Positions 11,202 to 20,680 are shown, numbered from the stretch's first letter. The stretch: 64,000 bases of DNA from Oscillospiraceae bacterium (GCA_015067675.1 SVMB01000006.1:1-64000), one strand, 5' to 3'. Notes: generated by a model not told the origin, from the sequence alone. Made by a program: numbers and translations.

Positions 11202-11208
11202 CAAAACT

Positions 11209-11607
11209 TTATCCGACTTTCCGGAATCCGGAAATACCCACGTTTGCCACCAGCGTTCCCAGCTCATCCTTCACTTCAATGAGGAAAAAACAGGTGCTGC
11301 GGCCTGATTTGACGCATTTTGCCTCGGCAATGAGCTCTTTTCCCTTCGCGCCGCCCAGATAGGTCACGGTACCCGTCTGGGAAACGGTCAGAGGATTGCC
11401 GGTATTGGCAGCCACCGCAAAAGTAAAATCTGCCAGCGTATAGATTGCGCCGCCCATGACGGCGCCCGCCGCGTTCTGATGCTTCTTTTGGATGGTCAGG
11501 CGGCATTTTGCGTAATTGACGTCGGCCTCCTCGATGACAATCCCCGTCGCCTCGGTGGCGAAGAGATCCTCTGCAAAACGCGCTCTCGCCTCTTCCAGAT
11601 AACTCAT
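11209..11607 (-). CDS. PaaI-family hotdog thioesterase
   Basis: 132 aa; NAAGAVMGGAIYTLADFTFAVAAN hotdog signature. Confidence 0.85.
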   Translation of the reverse strand: MSYLEEARARFAEDLFATEATGIVIEEADVNYAKCRLTIQKKHQNAAGAVMGGAIYTLADFTFAVAANTGNPLTVSQTGTVTYLGGAKGKELIAEAKCVKSGRSTCFFLIEVKDELGTLVANVGISGFRKVG

Positions 11608-11619
11608 TGTTTCCGCTCC

Positions 11620-12777
11620 TTACACCTCGGAGAAGCAGCCCAGGAATGCAAACTGCTCGCTGCCGCTTTCCAGCTCACCCAGCAGACGGATGGCCTCGTC
11701 GGAATAAGCGGAAGCTTCCAGGTCAAAGTAGAACATGAACTCAAAGTCGCGTCCGGCGATGGGACGGCTCTCGAGCTTGACAATATTGAGACCCATAGCG
11801 AAGAACCGGGCGATCATGCGGTACAGCGCACCGGGCTGATGGGGCAGGGTGAACATGATGCTGATGCGATTGGCGCCGGGATAGATGGCCATATCCTTGG
11901 CGATACAGATGAAGCGGGTGAAGTTATTCTCGCTGTTCTGGATATGCTCGGCAACAACCTCCAGGCCGTAGAGCTCGGCGCAGTTGTAGGAAGAGATCGC
12001 CACGATATCCGTACGACCGGACTCGGAGACAAGCTTTGCCGCCACGGCGGTATTTTCACAGACCGTAACCGTAACGTCACCCAGGCTCTTGACAAAGGCG
12101 GAGCACTGACCCAGGCCCTGCTCGTGGGAGATGATCTCACGCACGCCGGAGAGCTTCGTGCCGGGATTACCCAGCAGCGCATGCTGAACGGGCAGCTTCA
12201 CGCTGCGTACAATATGGAAGTTATGCTGACGCATCAGGTCATAGACAGCGTTGACGCTGCCGTGGGAGCTGTTCTCGATGGGCAGAACGCCGTACTGGCA
12301 CAGACCCTTTTCAACCGCGTTGAACACGCCGTCAAAGTTGCGGAAATACATGATATTGGCATAAGGGAAGATCTTTTCGCAGGCTTGCTGAGAGTAGGCA
12401 CCCTCGACGCCCTGACAGGCAACAATACCCTTCTTGGGGAAGATCTTCGGGGTGTTTTCGCGGGCATTGCGGATACGGTCCACCAGAGGCGTGTCCTTAC
12501 CCAGAAGACGGGCCTGGTAGGCACGGCTCAGATCAAAAATGGTATGATAGAGAAGCCGGGTGTACTCATCCATCTCATCGCCGCCCAGAGCACTTGCCTG
12601 ATCGCCCACGCGCTGCAGAATGGCACGCTCGCGAGAGGGCACATAAATCTGCATATTGTGCTCAGCCTTATACTGCGCCACCTGAGCAGACAGCTGCATA
12701 CGCTTGATAAAAAGCTCCGTCACCTGATTGTCGATGACGTCAAGCTGTTCACGAATATTATTGAGATCCAGTTCCAT
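11620..12777 (-). CDS. pheA: Bifunctional chorismate mutase / prephenate dehydratase
   Basis: 385 aa; N-terminal chorismate mutase helix (LNNIREQLDVIDNQVTELFIKRM), prephenate dehydratase domain (GVEGAYSQQACEKIFP), C-terminal ACT domain (ESRPIAGRDFEFMFYFD). Confidence 0.95.
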   Translation of the reverse strand: MELDLNNIREQLDVIDNQVTELFIKRMQLSAQVAQYKAEHNMQIYVPSRERAILQRVGDQASALGGDEMDEYTRLLYHTIFDLSRAYQARLLGKDTPLVDRIRNARENTPKIFPKKGIVACQGVEGAYSQQACEKIFPYANIMYFRNFDGVFNAVEKGLCQYGVLPIENSSHGSVNAVYDLMRQHNFHIVRSVKLPVQHALLGNPGTKLSGVREIISHEQGLGQCSAFVKSLGDVTVTVCENTAVAAKLVSESGRTDIVAISSYNCAELYGLEVVAEHIQNSENNFTRFICIAKDMAIYPGANRISIMFTLPHQPGALYRMIARFFAMGLNIVKLESRPIAGRDFEFMFYFDLEASAYSDEAIRLLGELESGSEQFAFLGCFSEV

Positions 12778-12795
12778 TTTACTCTCTCCTTATTT

Positions 12796-13872
12796 TCAAT
12801 CCAGGATCAAATCCAATATCACTGCCGCGCAGACTGCCTCCGCCACCGGTACGGCGCGGGGCACGATGCACGGATCATGCCGGCCGTGCACGGCGAGGAT
12901 GGCATTCTCACCGCGGGACAGGCTCACGGTATTCTGTTCCTGCGCAATGGAAGGGGTAGGCTTGATGGCAATGCGGGCAATGAGAGGCATACCGCTGGTG
13001 ATGCCGCCGAGAATACCGCCTGCGTGGTTTGTATCGGTGACGATCTGTCCGTTCTCCATCCGGAAGGGATCGTTATTTTCAGAGCCCCGCAGTCCGGCGA
13101 CATCAAAACCTTCGCCAAACTCCACGCCCTTGACCGCCGGAATGCCAAACAGTGCCTGCGCCAGCCGGTTTTCCACGCCGTCGAACATCGGCGCTCCCAG
13201 CCCCGCAGGCAAACCCACGGCGCCGATTTCGATGATGCCGCCCACGGAATCCTTCTGTGCCGCAGCGTCGAGAATCGCCCGCTGCATGGCCTCACCTGCC
13301 GCGTCGTCAATGACGGCAAAGGGCTTGCTGCCGGGGTTTTTCAGCATTTCCGCCGTCAGCCCCACCGGATCAAAGCGGCTGTCGCAGACACCGGCGATGC
13401 GCTCGATATGTGCGCCCACCGTGATGCCGCGGTTTTCAAGAATCTGCAGACAGATGCCGCCGGCGATGCACAGCGGCGCCGTCAGACGACCGGAGAAATG
13501 ACCGCCGCCGCGCATATCAGCCGCACCGCCCCACTTTTTCCAGGCGGTGAAGTCGGCATGAGCGGGCCGGGGCTTATCCAGAAGCTCTGCATAATCCTGC
13601 GAGCGGGTGTTGGTATTGAAAATAATGCCGCAAAGCGGCGCAGCGCAGGTTTTGCCGTCCACAAGACCGGACACGATGCGCACCTCGTCAGGCTCCTTTC
13701 GGGAAGTGGCCGTTTTGGCACGTCCCGGCGCACGGCGCTCCATAAATGCCTGCAGCGCGTCCAGATCGATACGCTCTCCCGCCGGAAGTCCGTCAACAAG
13801 CACGCCGATGGCCTCGCCATGGGATTGTCCGAACACGGAAATACGAATATTACGTCCAAATTCAGACGACAT
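12796..13872 (-). CDS. aroC: Chorismate synthase
   Basis: MSSEFGRNIRISVFGQSHGEAIGVLVDGLPAG; RGGGHFSGRLTAPLCIAGGI; start trimmed to ATG at 13872. Confidence 0.96.
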   Translation of the reverse strand: MSSEFGRNIRISVFGQSHGEAIGVLVDGLPAGERIDLDALQAFMERRAPGRAKTATSRKEPDEVRIVSGLVDGKTCAAPLCGIIFNTNTRSQDYAELLDKPRPAHADFTAWKKWGGAADMRGGGHFSGRLTAPLCIAGGICLQILENRGITVGAHIERIAGVCDSRFDPVGLTAEMLKNPGSKPFAVIDDAAGEAMQRAILDAAAQKDSVGGIIEIGAVGLPAGLGAPMFDGVENRLAQALFGIPAVKGVEFGEGFDVAGLRGSENNDPFRMENGQIVTDTNHAGGILGGITSGMPLIARIAIKPTPSIAQEQNTVSLSRGENAILAVHGRHDPCIVPRAVPVAEAVCAAVILDLILD

Positions 13873-15121
13873 GAGCCTTTCCTCCCAGCTTTTTAAAATC
13901 ATCGAAGAAATGCGGATAGGATTTTCGTACCGCATGGGCGTCGGAAATCCGGGTTTCACCGTCAGCTCTCAGCGCCGCTGCGGCTGCGGCCATCACCATG
14001 CGGTGATCGTTGAAGCCTTCAACACAGGCTCCGTGCAGCACATCCCTGCCTTCAATTTCCAGCGCGTCGGGGTATTCCGTGACACGCACGCCCATAGCGG
14101 TGAGAATCTGCGTGGCAGCTGCCAGCCGGTCGCACTCTTTCAGTCGGACACGGGCAGCGTTTTCCAATCTGCTCACGCCTTTTGCGCAGGCTGCGACCAC
14201 CGCCAGAATCGGAGCAAGGTCCGGAATCTCTCCCACATCAATCGTCTGCGCGGAAAGCTCTGCCGGGGATACGGTAAAGCGGGTACCGTCCTGTTCCACC
14301 TTCGCACCGAAACGCTCCAGCAGCGTGACAATGGCACGATCCGGCTGCGCGGAATCCATATGCAGGTTCTCCACCGTGACCGGCGCGCACAGCGCACCTA
14401 TCGCCAGCGGAAATGCAGCACCCGACCAGTCACCTTCCACCCGGATGCCCTCAGGCGCGTGATACGTCTGATTGCCGGGGATTCTCCAGCCTGTGTCCGT
14501 TGCCTGCACGGTCACGCCGAAGCGCGCCATCGTGCGCAGGGTCATGTCCACGTAGCCCACTGACTGCAGCGGTGAAGTCAGACAGATCTCGCTGTCGCCG
14601 TCAAGAATGGGCAGGGCAAAGAGCAGGCCGGTCACGTACTGGGAGCTGATGTTGCCGGGCAGACAGAAGCAGCCCGCCGTCAGTTTTCCCGAGATACGCA
14701 GCGGCAGATGATCGCTCGAAAAGATACTATTATGTGCCGTCAGAGCTCCAACCAGCTCCGAAAGCGGCCTTTCCGGCAATTTACCGGAACCGATAAAGTC
14801 CGTCGTGGTTCCCAGCGCCGCCGCCACCGGCAGCATGAAGCGCAGGGTCGAGCCGGATTCGCCGCAGTCGGCAGTGCCGCCGTTTTCCGGCGTCCCGATG
14901 GGCGTTACCTGTATGGAATCCTCCTCCGGGAAGGCAAAGGACGCGCCCAGCGCCTCAAGGCAGCGCAGCGTCGCATCGATATCTGCGTTGCGCGCACCCA
15001 CATGCAGCGTACAGCCGTTATCGGCAAGCGCTGCACAGATGAGCGCCCTGTGGGCGTCCGACTTGGAGGTCGGGGCGGTCAGGATGCCGCCTGCAAAGCC
15101 CGGATGCACAATTGCTTCCAT
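13862..15121 (-). CDS. aroA: 3-phosphoshikimate 1-carboxyvinyltransferase (EPSP synthase)
   Basis: 419 aa; SKSDAHRALICAAL, DCGESGSTLRFMLPV, KECDRLAAA, FNDHRMVMA. Confidence 0.96.
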   Translation of the reverse strand: MEAIVHPGFAGGILTAPTSKSDAHRALICAALADNGCTLHVGARNADIDATLRCLEALGASFAFPEEDSIQVTPIGTPENGGTADCGESGSTLRFMLPVAAALGTTTDFIGSGKLPERPLSELVGALTAHNSIFSSDHLPLRISGKLTAGCFCLPGNISSQYVTGLLFALPILDGDSEICLTSPLQSVGYVDMTLRTMARFGVTVQATDTGWRIPGNQTYHAPEGIRVEGDWSGAAFPLAIGALCAPVTVENLHMDSAQPDRAIVTLLERFGAKVEQDGTRFTVSPAELSAQTIDVGEIPDLAPILAVVAACAKGVSRLENAARVRLKECDRLAAATQILTAMGVRVTEYPDALEIEGRDVLHGACVEGFNDHRMVMAAAAAALRADGETRISDAHAVRKSYPHFFDDFKKLGGKAHVV

Positions 15122-16186
15122 TTATGCTTCCTCCCCGTCGCGAATCCAGCTTTCAAGCTCCTCCACGGGGATCGTGTGGAGTGTACATGCGCCGATCTTT
15201 TCAGGCAGCACCAGCGTAATCCTGCCGCCGCGGCGCTTTTTATCAGAGAGTGCTGCATCGGTCAGCTCCCTGACCGTACAATTGACGCTGACCGGCAGAT
15301 TGTTGGCCGTCAGAACCTTTCGCAGCGTATCGGCAACGCCTGCCTCACAGATGCCGTGTTTCTCGGCAGCCCGGGAGGCCATCACCATGCCCACCGCCAC
15401 CGCATGACCGTGAGTCAGGGCGTGATGAGTGCTCTTTTCGATGGCGTGACCAAAGGTATGACCGAGATTCAAAAGCTGACGCAGGCCGGATTCCCGCTCG
15501 TCGGCGGCGACAATGCGCGCCTTGAACTTCACGCACTGAGCCACAATCGATGCAATCCGCTCCCGGCAGTCCGGCTTTTCAAATTCCGCAAACAATGCCG
15601 GATCATCAATGATACCGGCCTTGATGGCCTCGGCAAGACCATCGGCAAACCGATCCTCATCCAGTGTCGCAAAGCAGTCCGTATCACAGATCACCAGCGA
15701 CGGCTGCCAGAAGGCGCCCGCGAGATTCTTTCCCGCGCTCAGGTTTACGCCGGTCTTGCCGCCCACGGAGGAATCCACCGCCGCCAGCAGCGTAGTCGGC
15801 ATCTGTACAAACTCAATGCCGCGCAGATAGCTTGCCGCGGCAAAGCCTGCCATATCGCCGGTGATGCCGCCGCCCAGGGCAACAATGATATCCGAACGGG
15901 TCAGGCGCTCAGCTGCCAGAAATTCCAGCATTCCGGCAAATGTCGCCAGGCTTTTGTTCTCCTCGCCGACTGGGAATGCAAAACGCACCACCCGGAATCC
16001 GGCGGCTTCCAGGCTTGCCGCCGCACGGTTGCCGTACAGCGCATCCACGGTTTCATCGCTGATGAGCGCCGCCGTCGCTGCGCGATCGCCCAGGGTTTCC
16101 CGGATCATGGTACCTGCCTTGTCCAGAAGACCTGCGCCGATGCACACGTCATAAGCTCTGCCCGTCTCCACTTGAATGGTTTCCAT
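15122..16186 (-). CDS. aroB: 3-dehydroquinate synthase
   Basis: 354 aa; ALGGGITGDMAGFAAASYLRGIEFVQMPTTLLAAVDSSVGGKTGVNLSAGKNLAGAFWQP; LLNLGHTFGHAIE. Confidence 0.97.
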   Translation of the reverse strand: METIQVETGRAYDVCIGAGLLDKAGTMIRETLGDRAATAALISDETVDALYGNRAAASLEAAGFRVVRFAFPVGEENKSLATFAGMLEFLAAERLTRSDIIVALGGGITGDMAGFAAASYLRGIEFVQMPTTLLAAVDSSVGGKTGVNLSAGKNLAGAFWQPSLVICDTDCFATLDEDRFADGLAEAIKAGIIDDPALFAEFEKPDCRERIASIVAQCVKFKARIVAADERESGLRQLLNLGHTFGHAIEKSTHHALTHGHAVAVGMVMASRAAEKHGICEAGVADTLRKVLTANNLPVSVNCTVRELTDAALSDKKRRGGRITLVLPEKIGACTLHTIPVEELESWIRDGEEA

Positions 16187-17031
16187 CAGCGTTTGCCTCC
16201 CTTGTCAACCTCCGCCTTGATGCGGGTACCTTCCTCCAGCAGAGCCCTCAGCGCGTCTTCGTTCCTGGTACGAATGGCGATGGCGTATTCCATCAGCCGT
16301 GCCGCCAGCGCTTCGACTTCCAGTGCCAGAGGCCCGGAATTTGCCAGAAACAGCTCCGTCCACATATTCACATTCATCGTGGCAACACGGGTCATATCCC
16401 GGAAGCTGCCGGCGGAAAAGCCCTGATGACGCAGCGCCGAGGGGCTCTTGACGTAGGCACTGGACAGCACATGGGCAAGCTGGGACGTATAGGCAATCAT
16501 ATGGTCATGTTCATCGGGCGTTGAGATACGGATACCGCCAAAGCCCATGGACATGAACAGTTCACTGGCATCCCGGATTGCGGATTCATCCGTATCGTAC
16601 TCCGGAGTCAGAATCATGGACGCGCCCAGGAAGAGTTCGGCCGAGGTATTGTCAAAGCCCGACTTCTCCTTACCCGCCATCGGGTGACCGCCCAGGAATC
16701 GCCAGCCGTAACGTCTGGCAATCGGACGCACACCGTCGCATACCGGGCGTTTGACGCCTGCACAGTCAACCACCAGCGTACCGGGCATGATCTTTGCGCC
16801 GTTGGCTTCCAGCCAGTCCACCACGTTCTGCGGATAGAGCGCTACCAGGATCACCTGACAGTCGCCGATGTTACTGTCATCCAGCACGCCGTCCATGGCG
16901 TTGATATCCGCGGCCTTCTCCAGGGCAGACGGATCACGGTCGCAGGCAAAAACCGTGTGCTTTGTATTGATTTTCAGCGTTCTCGCCAGAGAACCGCCGA
17001 TGAGTCCCATACCAACGATTCCGATGTTCAT
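16186..17031 (-). CDS. tyrA: Prephenate dehydrogenase
   Basis: 281 aa; [49 protein letters not shown]. Confidence 0.94.
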   Translation of the reverse strand: MNIGIVGMGLIGGSLARTLKINTKHTVFACDRDPSALEKAADINAMDGVLDDSNIGDCQVILVALYPQNVVDWLEANGAKIMPGTLVVDCAGVKRPVCDGVRPIARRYGWRFLGGHPMAGKEKSGFDNTSAELFLGASMILTPEYDTDESAIRDASELFMSMGFGGIRISTPDEHDHMIAYTSQLAHVLSSAYVKSPSALRHQGFSAGSFRDMTRVATMNVNMWTELFLANSGPLALEVEALAARLMEYAIAIRTRNEDALRALLEEGTRIKAEVDKGGKR

Positions 17032-18032
17032 ACCCGCATAGCCTCCAGAATGCGCCCGACATCGCCGGCAACTTCCTTATAAGCGTCCGGCGTCAGGGAC
17101 TGGGGACCGTCGCAGAGCGCGGCGGATGGGTTGTTGTGAACCTCGATGATCAGACCGTCGGCGCCGGCAGCCGCAGCTGCGCGGGACATGGGACGGACAA
17201 ACCGGGCATAGCCCGTGCTGTGGCTGGGGTCGATGACCACCGGCAGGTGGGTCAGTTCCTTGAGCACCGGAATCGCAGACAGATCCAGCGTATTGCGGGT
17301 GTGCGTCTCGAAGGTACGGATGCCGCGCTCGCAGAGGATGATTTCCTCGTTGCCGCCGGCCATGATGTACTCGGCACTCATGAGCAGCTCATCGATGGTG
17401 CTGGACAGGCCGCGCTTGAGCAGGATGGGCTTATTGAGCTTGCCAAGCTCACGCAGCAGGGTGAAATTCTGCATATTGCGGGCGCCGACCTGAATCATAT
17501 CCACTTCTTCAAACAGCGGAAGCTGGGAAAGATCCATAATTTCGGTAACGATGGGCAGTCCCGTGACCTTTTTGGCCTCCAACAGCAGCTCAATGCCGCG
17601 GTTATGCAGGCCCTGGAAAGCATAGGGAGAGGTGCGGGGTTTGAACGCGCCGCCGCGCAGCATCGTGGCGCCCGCCGCCTTCACGCTCTGGGCAACACTG
17701 AGGATCTGCTCCTCGGATTCCACCGAGCAGGGGCCCGCGATCATGGCGAAATTGCCGCCGCCGGCCTTCATGTCGCCCACCTGAATCACCGTCGGATCGG
17801 GATGGAAACGGCGGTTTGCCTTCTTATAAGGTTCCTGAATACGCTTGACCGTATCAACGATATCCAGCGCCTGAATCAGGTCAATATCAATAGCAGAGGT
17901 GTCGCCGACCAGGCCGAGGATGGTCTGAAGCTTGCCTTCCGTGACATGAACATCCAGATTCATACCGCGCAGCCACTGAATCAGCTGTTCTCTCTGAGCC
18001 ATATCCGTATTGGACTTCAATAACACTACCAT
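17028..18032 (-). CDS. aroF: 3-deoxy-7-phosphoheptulonate synthase (DAHP synthase)
   Basis: Start trimmed to ATG 18032 ([26 protein letters not shown]); [13 protein letters not shown]...[26 protein letters not shown]. Confidence 0.95.
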   Translation of the reverse strand: MVVLLKSNTDMAQREQLIQWLRGMNLDVHVTEGKLQTILGLVGDTSAIDIDLIQALDIVDTVKRIQEPYKKANRRFHPDPTVIQVGDMKAGGGNFAMIAGPCSVESEEQILSVAQSVKAAGATMLRGGAFKPRTSPYAFQGLHNRGIELLLEAKKVTGLPIVTEIMDLSQLPLFEEVDMIQVGARNMQNFTLLRELGKLNKPILLKRGLSSTIDELLMSAEYIMAGGNEEIILCERGIRTFETHTRNTLDLSAIPVLKELTHLPVVIDPSHSTGYARFVRPMSRAAAAAGADGLIIEVHNNPSAALCDGPQSLTPDAYKEVAGDVGRILEAMRV

Positions 18033-18089
18033 AACCGAAAATTCCTTTCTTTTCTTCCGTTCTGCCGTACTGCGGGAAAACTTCAGACG

Positions 18090-18122
18090 AAAAAAGTCCC
18101 GCAGCATTCACTGCGGGACTTT
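18090..18122 (-). terminator. Attenuator/terminator between the Phe/Tyr leader ORF and aroF
   Basis: Minus strand: AAAGTCCCGCAG-TGAATG-CTGCGGGACTTT followed by UUU; 12-bp perfect stem (18111-18122 / 18093-18104). Confidence 0.88.
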
Positions 18123-18162
18123 GGCAACCTGATAATTCCTTGCAGGTATTTCCTTGATTCCC

Positions 18163-18255
18163 TTACTTTGCAGCGAACGCCGAATAAGCCTTACCGAAGT
18201 AAAAGCCGGTAAAGCTAAAGTAAAAGTATTCGGCTGCAAAGTTCGTGCGGGTCAT
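18163..18255 (-). CDS. Phe/Tyr-rich leader peptide (30 aa) of the aromatic operon
   Basis: ATG ACC CGC ACG AAC TTT GCA GCC GAA TAC TTT TAC TTT AGC TTT ACC GGC TTT TAC TTC GGT AAG GCT TAT TCG GCG TTC GCT GCA AAG TAA = MTRTNFAAEYFYFSFTGFYFGKAYSAFAAK*. 7 Phe and 4 Tyr in 30 residues; AGGAG upstream; promoter just upstream and terminator just downstream. Confidence 0.85.
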   Translation of the reverse strand: MTRTNFAAEYFYFSFTGFYFGKAYSAFAAK

Positions 18256-18286
18256 AATCAAGAACACTCCTGTTTTTTCTGATGCC

Positions 18287-18315
18287 AGTATACCACCGGC
18301 TCAACCGATTGTAAA
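18287..18315 (-). promoter_or_regulatory. Sigma-A-type promoter of the aromatic operon leader
   Basis: Minus strand TTTACA (18310-18315) - 17 nt - TATACT (18287-18292). Confidence 0.75.
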
Positions 18316-18433
18316 GTGTTTTTTTCCTGTCTTTTTCACTTTTGATGGTTTCCACAAAGCCGTCGGCGAATCAGGAGTGAGAGCTGTATAATTATGCACA
18401 CACTATCCGCGGTGCAAAGAAGTGACTTACAGC

Positions 18434-19351
18434 TTATAGTGCGAGTTCTGTCACAGCCTCAAAGCAGATGTCACGGCAGCGAATCGTCAAATAGCGCAGC
18501 GCCGGTATCGTCCACAGCAGCATATGCACCTCATACATCCCGGCTTCCCGGTACAGTTCCCCGTAGAGGTACTGACAGTTGGACTGCCGCCGTCCCTGTT
18601 CATTCTCGCCGATTTCCAGCTCCATACCCTCTTCCCGCTCCATTCGATCAACGTCTGAGAAGGTCACCTTTACATAGTCCGTATCCCCATCAACGTCATC
18701 CAGATACAGTACCACATCGCGTCCAACCGTTTCAACGGCATAGACCCCTGCATCGTGAAAATGAAAACGTGCGCGTATATCTTCCGGGATATCCTGCTGT
18801 TCCCAAGCAGTCCGGGCTTCTTCTTCGGCAGCCCGAAAAGCCTGCCATCTTGCCTCGGAATCCTCCTTCATGCGGCAATAAAGACTCTCCGGGACTCTGC
18901 GCAGCGCCAGAAGCCTATGATCCACCGTTTCCCTTACCCATTGCGGATATGCCTGCCCCCCATACTGCAGCAGCGCTTCATACATATCCTGAAAATCTTC
19001 AATCGTCTCCGCCGGATCAAAGGGCGGACGATTGGCATACTCCGCCTCGCGCCGCAGCCGTTCCTGCGCCATATGCTCTCTTGCCTCTTCCAGTGACGCC
19101 GGGTGAGACACTTCGCCCGTCTGCTCGTTGAAAATGATGACCTGTCGTGGATCCTGTAATTCCTCCTCCACGCCAAAAGAAGGAGGGGTTTCGTAATCCG
19201 TATGTGCCCGTCGGATCGCTTCTTCCAGATCCGCGTCATAGAAGGCCTGTATCTCCGCATCCGAGTATAGCTTGTCCGCAATAACCCGAAGATCCTCCAC
19301 ACTGTAGAGTTCCTGCATCTGTTCATACCATTCCTTGGTGTAGTAACGCAC
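18434..19351 (-). CDS. DUF4085-like hypothetical protein
   Basis: Likely GTG start at 19351 preceded by AAAGGAGG; (V)RYYTKEWYEQMQELYSVEDLRV... resembles the DUF4085 N-terminus. The longer upstream ORF extension overlaps the tRNA and is not credible. Confidence 0.65.
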   Translation of the reverse strand: MRYYTKEWYEQMQELYSVEDLRVIADKLYSDAEIQAFYDADLEEAIRRAHTDYETPPSFGVEEELQDPRQVIIFNEQTGEVSHPASLEEAREHMAQERLRREAEYANRPPFDPAETIEDFQDMYEALLQYGGQAYPQWVRETVDHRLLALRRVPESLYCRMKEDSEARWQAFRAAEEEARTAWEQQDIPEDIRARFHFHDAGVYAVETVGRDVVLYLDDVDGDTDYVKVTFSDVDRMEREEGMELEIGENEQGRRQSNCQYLYGELYREAGMYEVHMLLWTIPALRYLTIRCRDICFEAVTELAL

Positions 19352-19454
19352 GTTTTTTCCTCCTTTCAGCTTTATTCTCATTATAGGCAGCACCGTTTCC
19401 ACTGTCAAGCTTTTGCCTGCGCTCAAAATTTTTTGAAAAATCCAAAAATACCCC

Positions 19455-19483
19455 TTGACAAATCCGGATCTATCGCTTATAAT
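19455..19483 (+). promoter_or_regulatory. Consensus promoter of tRNA-Ser
   Basis: TTGACA (19455-19460) - 17 nt - TATAAT (19478-19483). Confidence 0.85.
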
Positions 19484-19533
19484 AAACAGGCAGCCAATGA
19501 GTGAACAGCTTTGACCGACTGTTCGCGATATCT

Positions 19534-19625
19534 GGAGAGATGGCTGAGCTGGTCTAAGGCGCACGACTGGAAATCGTGTGAACCCTATAAAGGTTCCGAG
19601 AGTTCGAATCTCTCTCTCTCCGCCA
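19534..19625 (+). tRNA. tRNA-Ser(GGA) with encoded CCA
   Basis: GGAGAGA acceptor stem pairing with TCTCTCC; anticodon loop CTGGAAA (GGA); long variable arm; GTTCGAATC T-loop; encoded CCA. Confidence 0.95.
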
Positions 19626-19629
19626 TGAA

Positions 19630-19660
19630 AACCCACTTGCTTTCGCAAGTGGGTTTTTGT
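19630..19660 (+). terminator. Terminator of tRNA-Ser
   Basis: AACCCACTTGC-TTTC-GCAAGTGGGTT followed by a T-rich tract. Confidence 0.88.
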
Positions 19661-19756
19661 TTTGTATTTGTCGCTCTTGCACCGGAGTGCACACATCGTC
19701 AGGACACACCGTTCTTTTTCTGCTATTCTTGACTCACACGGAAAGGAGGAATTCCC

Positions 19757-20629
19757 ATGGACTGGATCAGCGGCATTGGGCGCGCCATCGATTATATCGA
19801 GGCCCACATCACCGAGGAGCTTGACTATTCAGAAATTGCACGGCAGGCCGCGTGCTCACCCTTCTACTTTCAGCGCATCTTCGGCGTACTGTGTGGTCTG
19901 TCGCTGGGCGAATACATCCGCGCACGGCGGCTTACCCTTGCCGGCAGCGAGCTGCAGCGTACGGATATCCGCGTCATCGACGCCGCGCTCAAATACGGCT
20001 ACGAAAGTCCCGAGAGCTTCACCCGCGCCTTTGTGCGCTTTCACGGCATCACGCCGTCGGAGGCCAGAAAAAACGGCGCGGTGCTGAAATCATTTTCCCG
20101 CCTGTCCGTGCAGATTGTATTGAAAGGCGGCAGTATCATGGACTACAAAATCATCGAAAAGGACACTTTCTGCGTCATCGAACGTGCAGAACAGCACAGT
20201 ATCATCGACTCCGAGAACAAAAACACCATCCCCGACTTCTGGACCCGCGCACGCGGCGACGGTACGCTCAGGCGTCTGCAGGAGATTGCCGGGGTCGGTG
20301 AGCCTATCTTCGGCATCTGCCACAGCGGCGTCAAAGACACCGATGAGCAGCATTTCACCTATGGCATCGGAGTTCCGTGTGCTCCCGACGCACCCGTTCC
20401 CGCAGGCTTTCGCCGCAGCATAATCCCCGCCGGAACCTGGGCCGTATTTGGCTGCACAGGCGCCATGCCCCACGCGATTCAGGACATGCTGCACCGCATC
20501 TACTCAGAATTTCTCCCGGCAGCCGACTGGCGTATCGCCTCCGAGACGGAGCTTGAGGTCTACTACCCCGGTGACATGGGAGATTCCGCTTATTACAGCG
20601 AGATCTGGATCCCGGTGATCAGGAAGTAA
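19757..20629 (+). CDS. AraC-family regulator with C-terminal GyrI-like effector-binding domain
   Basis: 290 aa; two-HTH AraC domain (LSLGEYIRARRLTLAGSELQ...YGYESPESFTRAFVRFHGITPSEAR) followed by a GyrI-like domain. Confidence 0.9.
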   Translation: MDWISGIGRAIDYIEAHITEELDYSEIARQAACSPFYFQRIFGVLCGLSLGEYIRARRLTLAGSELQRTDIRVIDAALKYGYESPESFTRAFVRFHGITPSEARKNGAVLKSFSRLSVQIVLKGGSIMDYKIIEKDTFCVIERAEQHSIIDSENKNTIPDFWTRARGDGTLRRLQEIAGVGEPIFGICHSGVKDTDEQHFTYGIGVPCAPDAPVPAGFRRSIIPAGTWAVFGCTGAMPHAIQDMLHRIYSEFLPAADWRIASETELEVYYPGDMGDSAYYSEIWIPVIRK

Positions 20630-20645
20630 GCGCATTACAGCAAGA

Positions 20646-20680
20646 AAACCCGCCGCAGAATGCTCTGCGGCGGGTTTTTT
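20646..20680. terminator. Bidirectional terminator between convergent araC-type gene and tyrS
   Basis: AAACCCGCCGCAGA-ATGC-TCTGCGGCGGGTTT followed by TTT. Confidence 0.88.

Noticed and set aside
11479-13896. 805-aa plus-strand ORF
   Set aside because: Antisense to pheA and aroC, whose motifs are unambiguous; no recognisable domain.
19352-19807. N-terminal extension of the DUF4085-like ORF
   Set aside because: Would run through tRNA-Ser and its promoter; a GTG start with a strong RBS exists at 19351.
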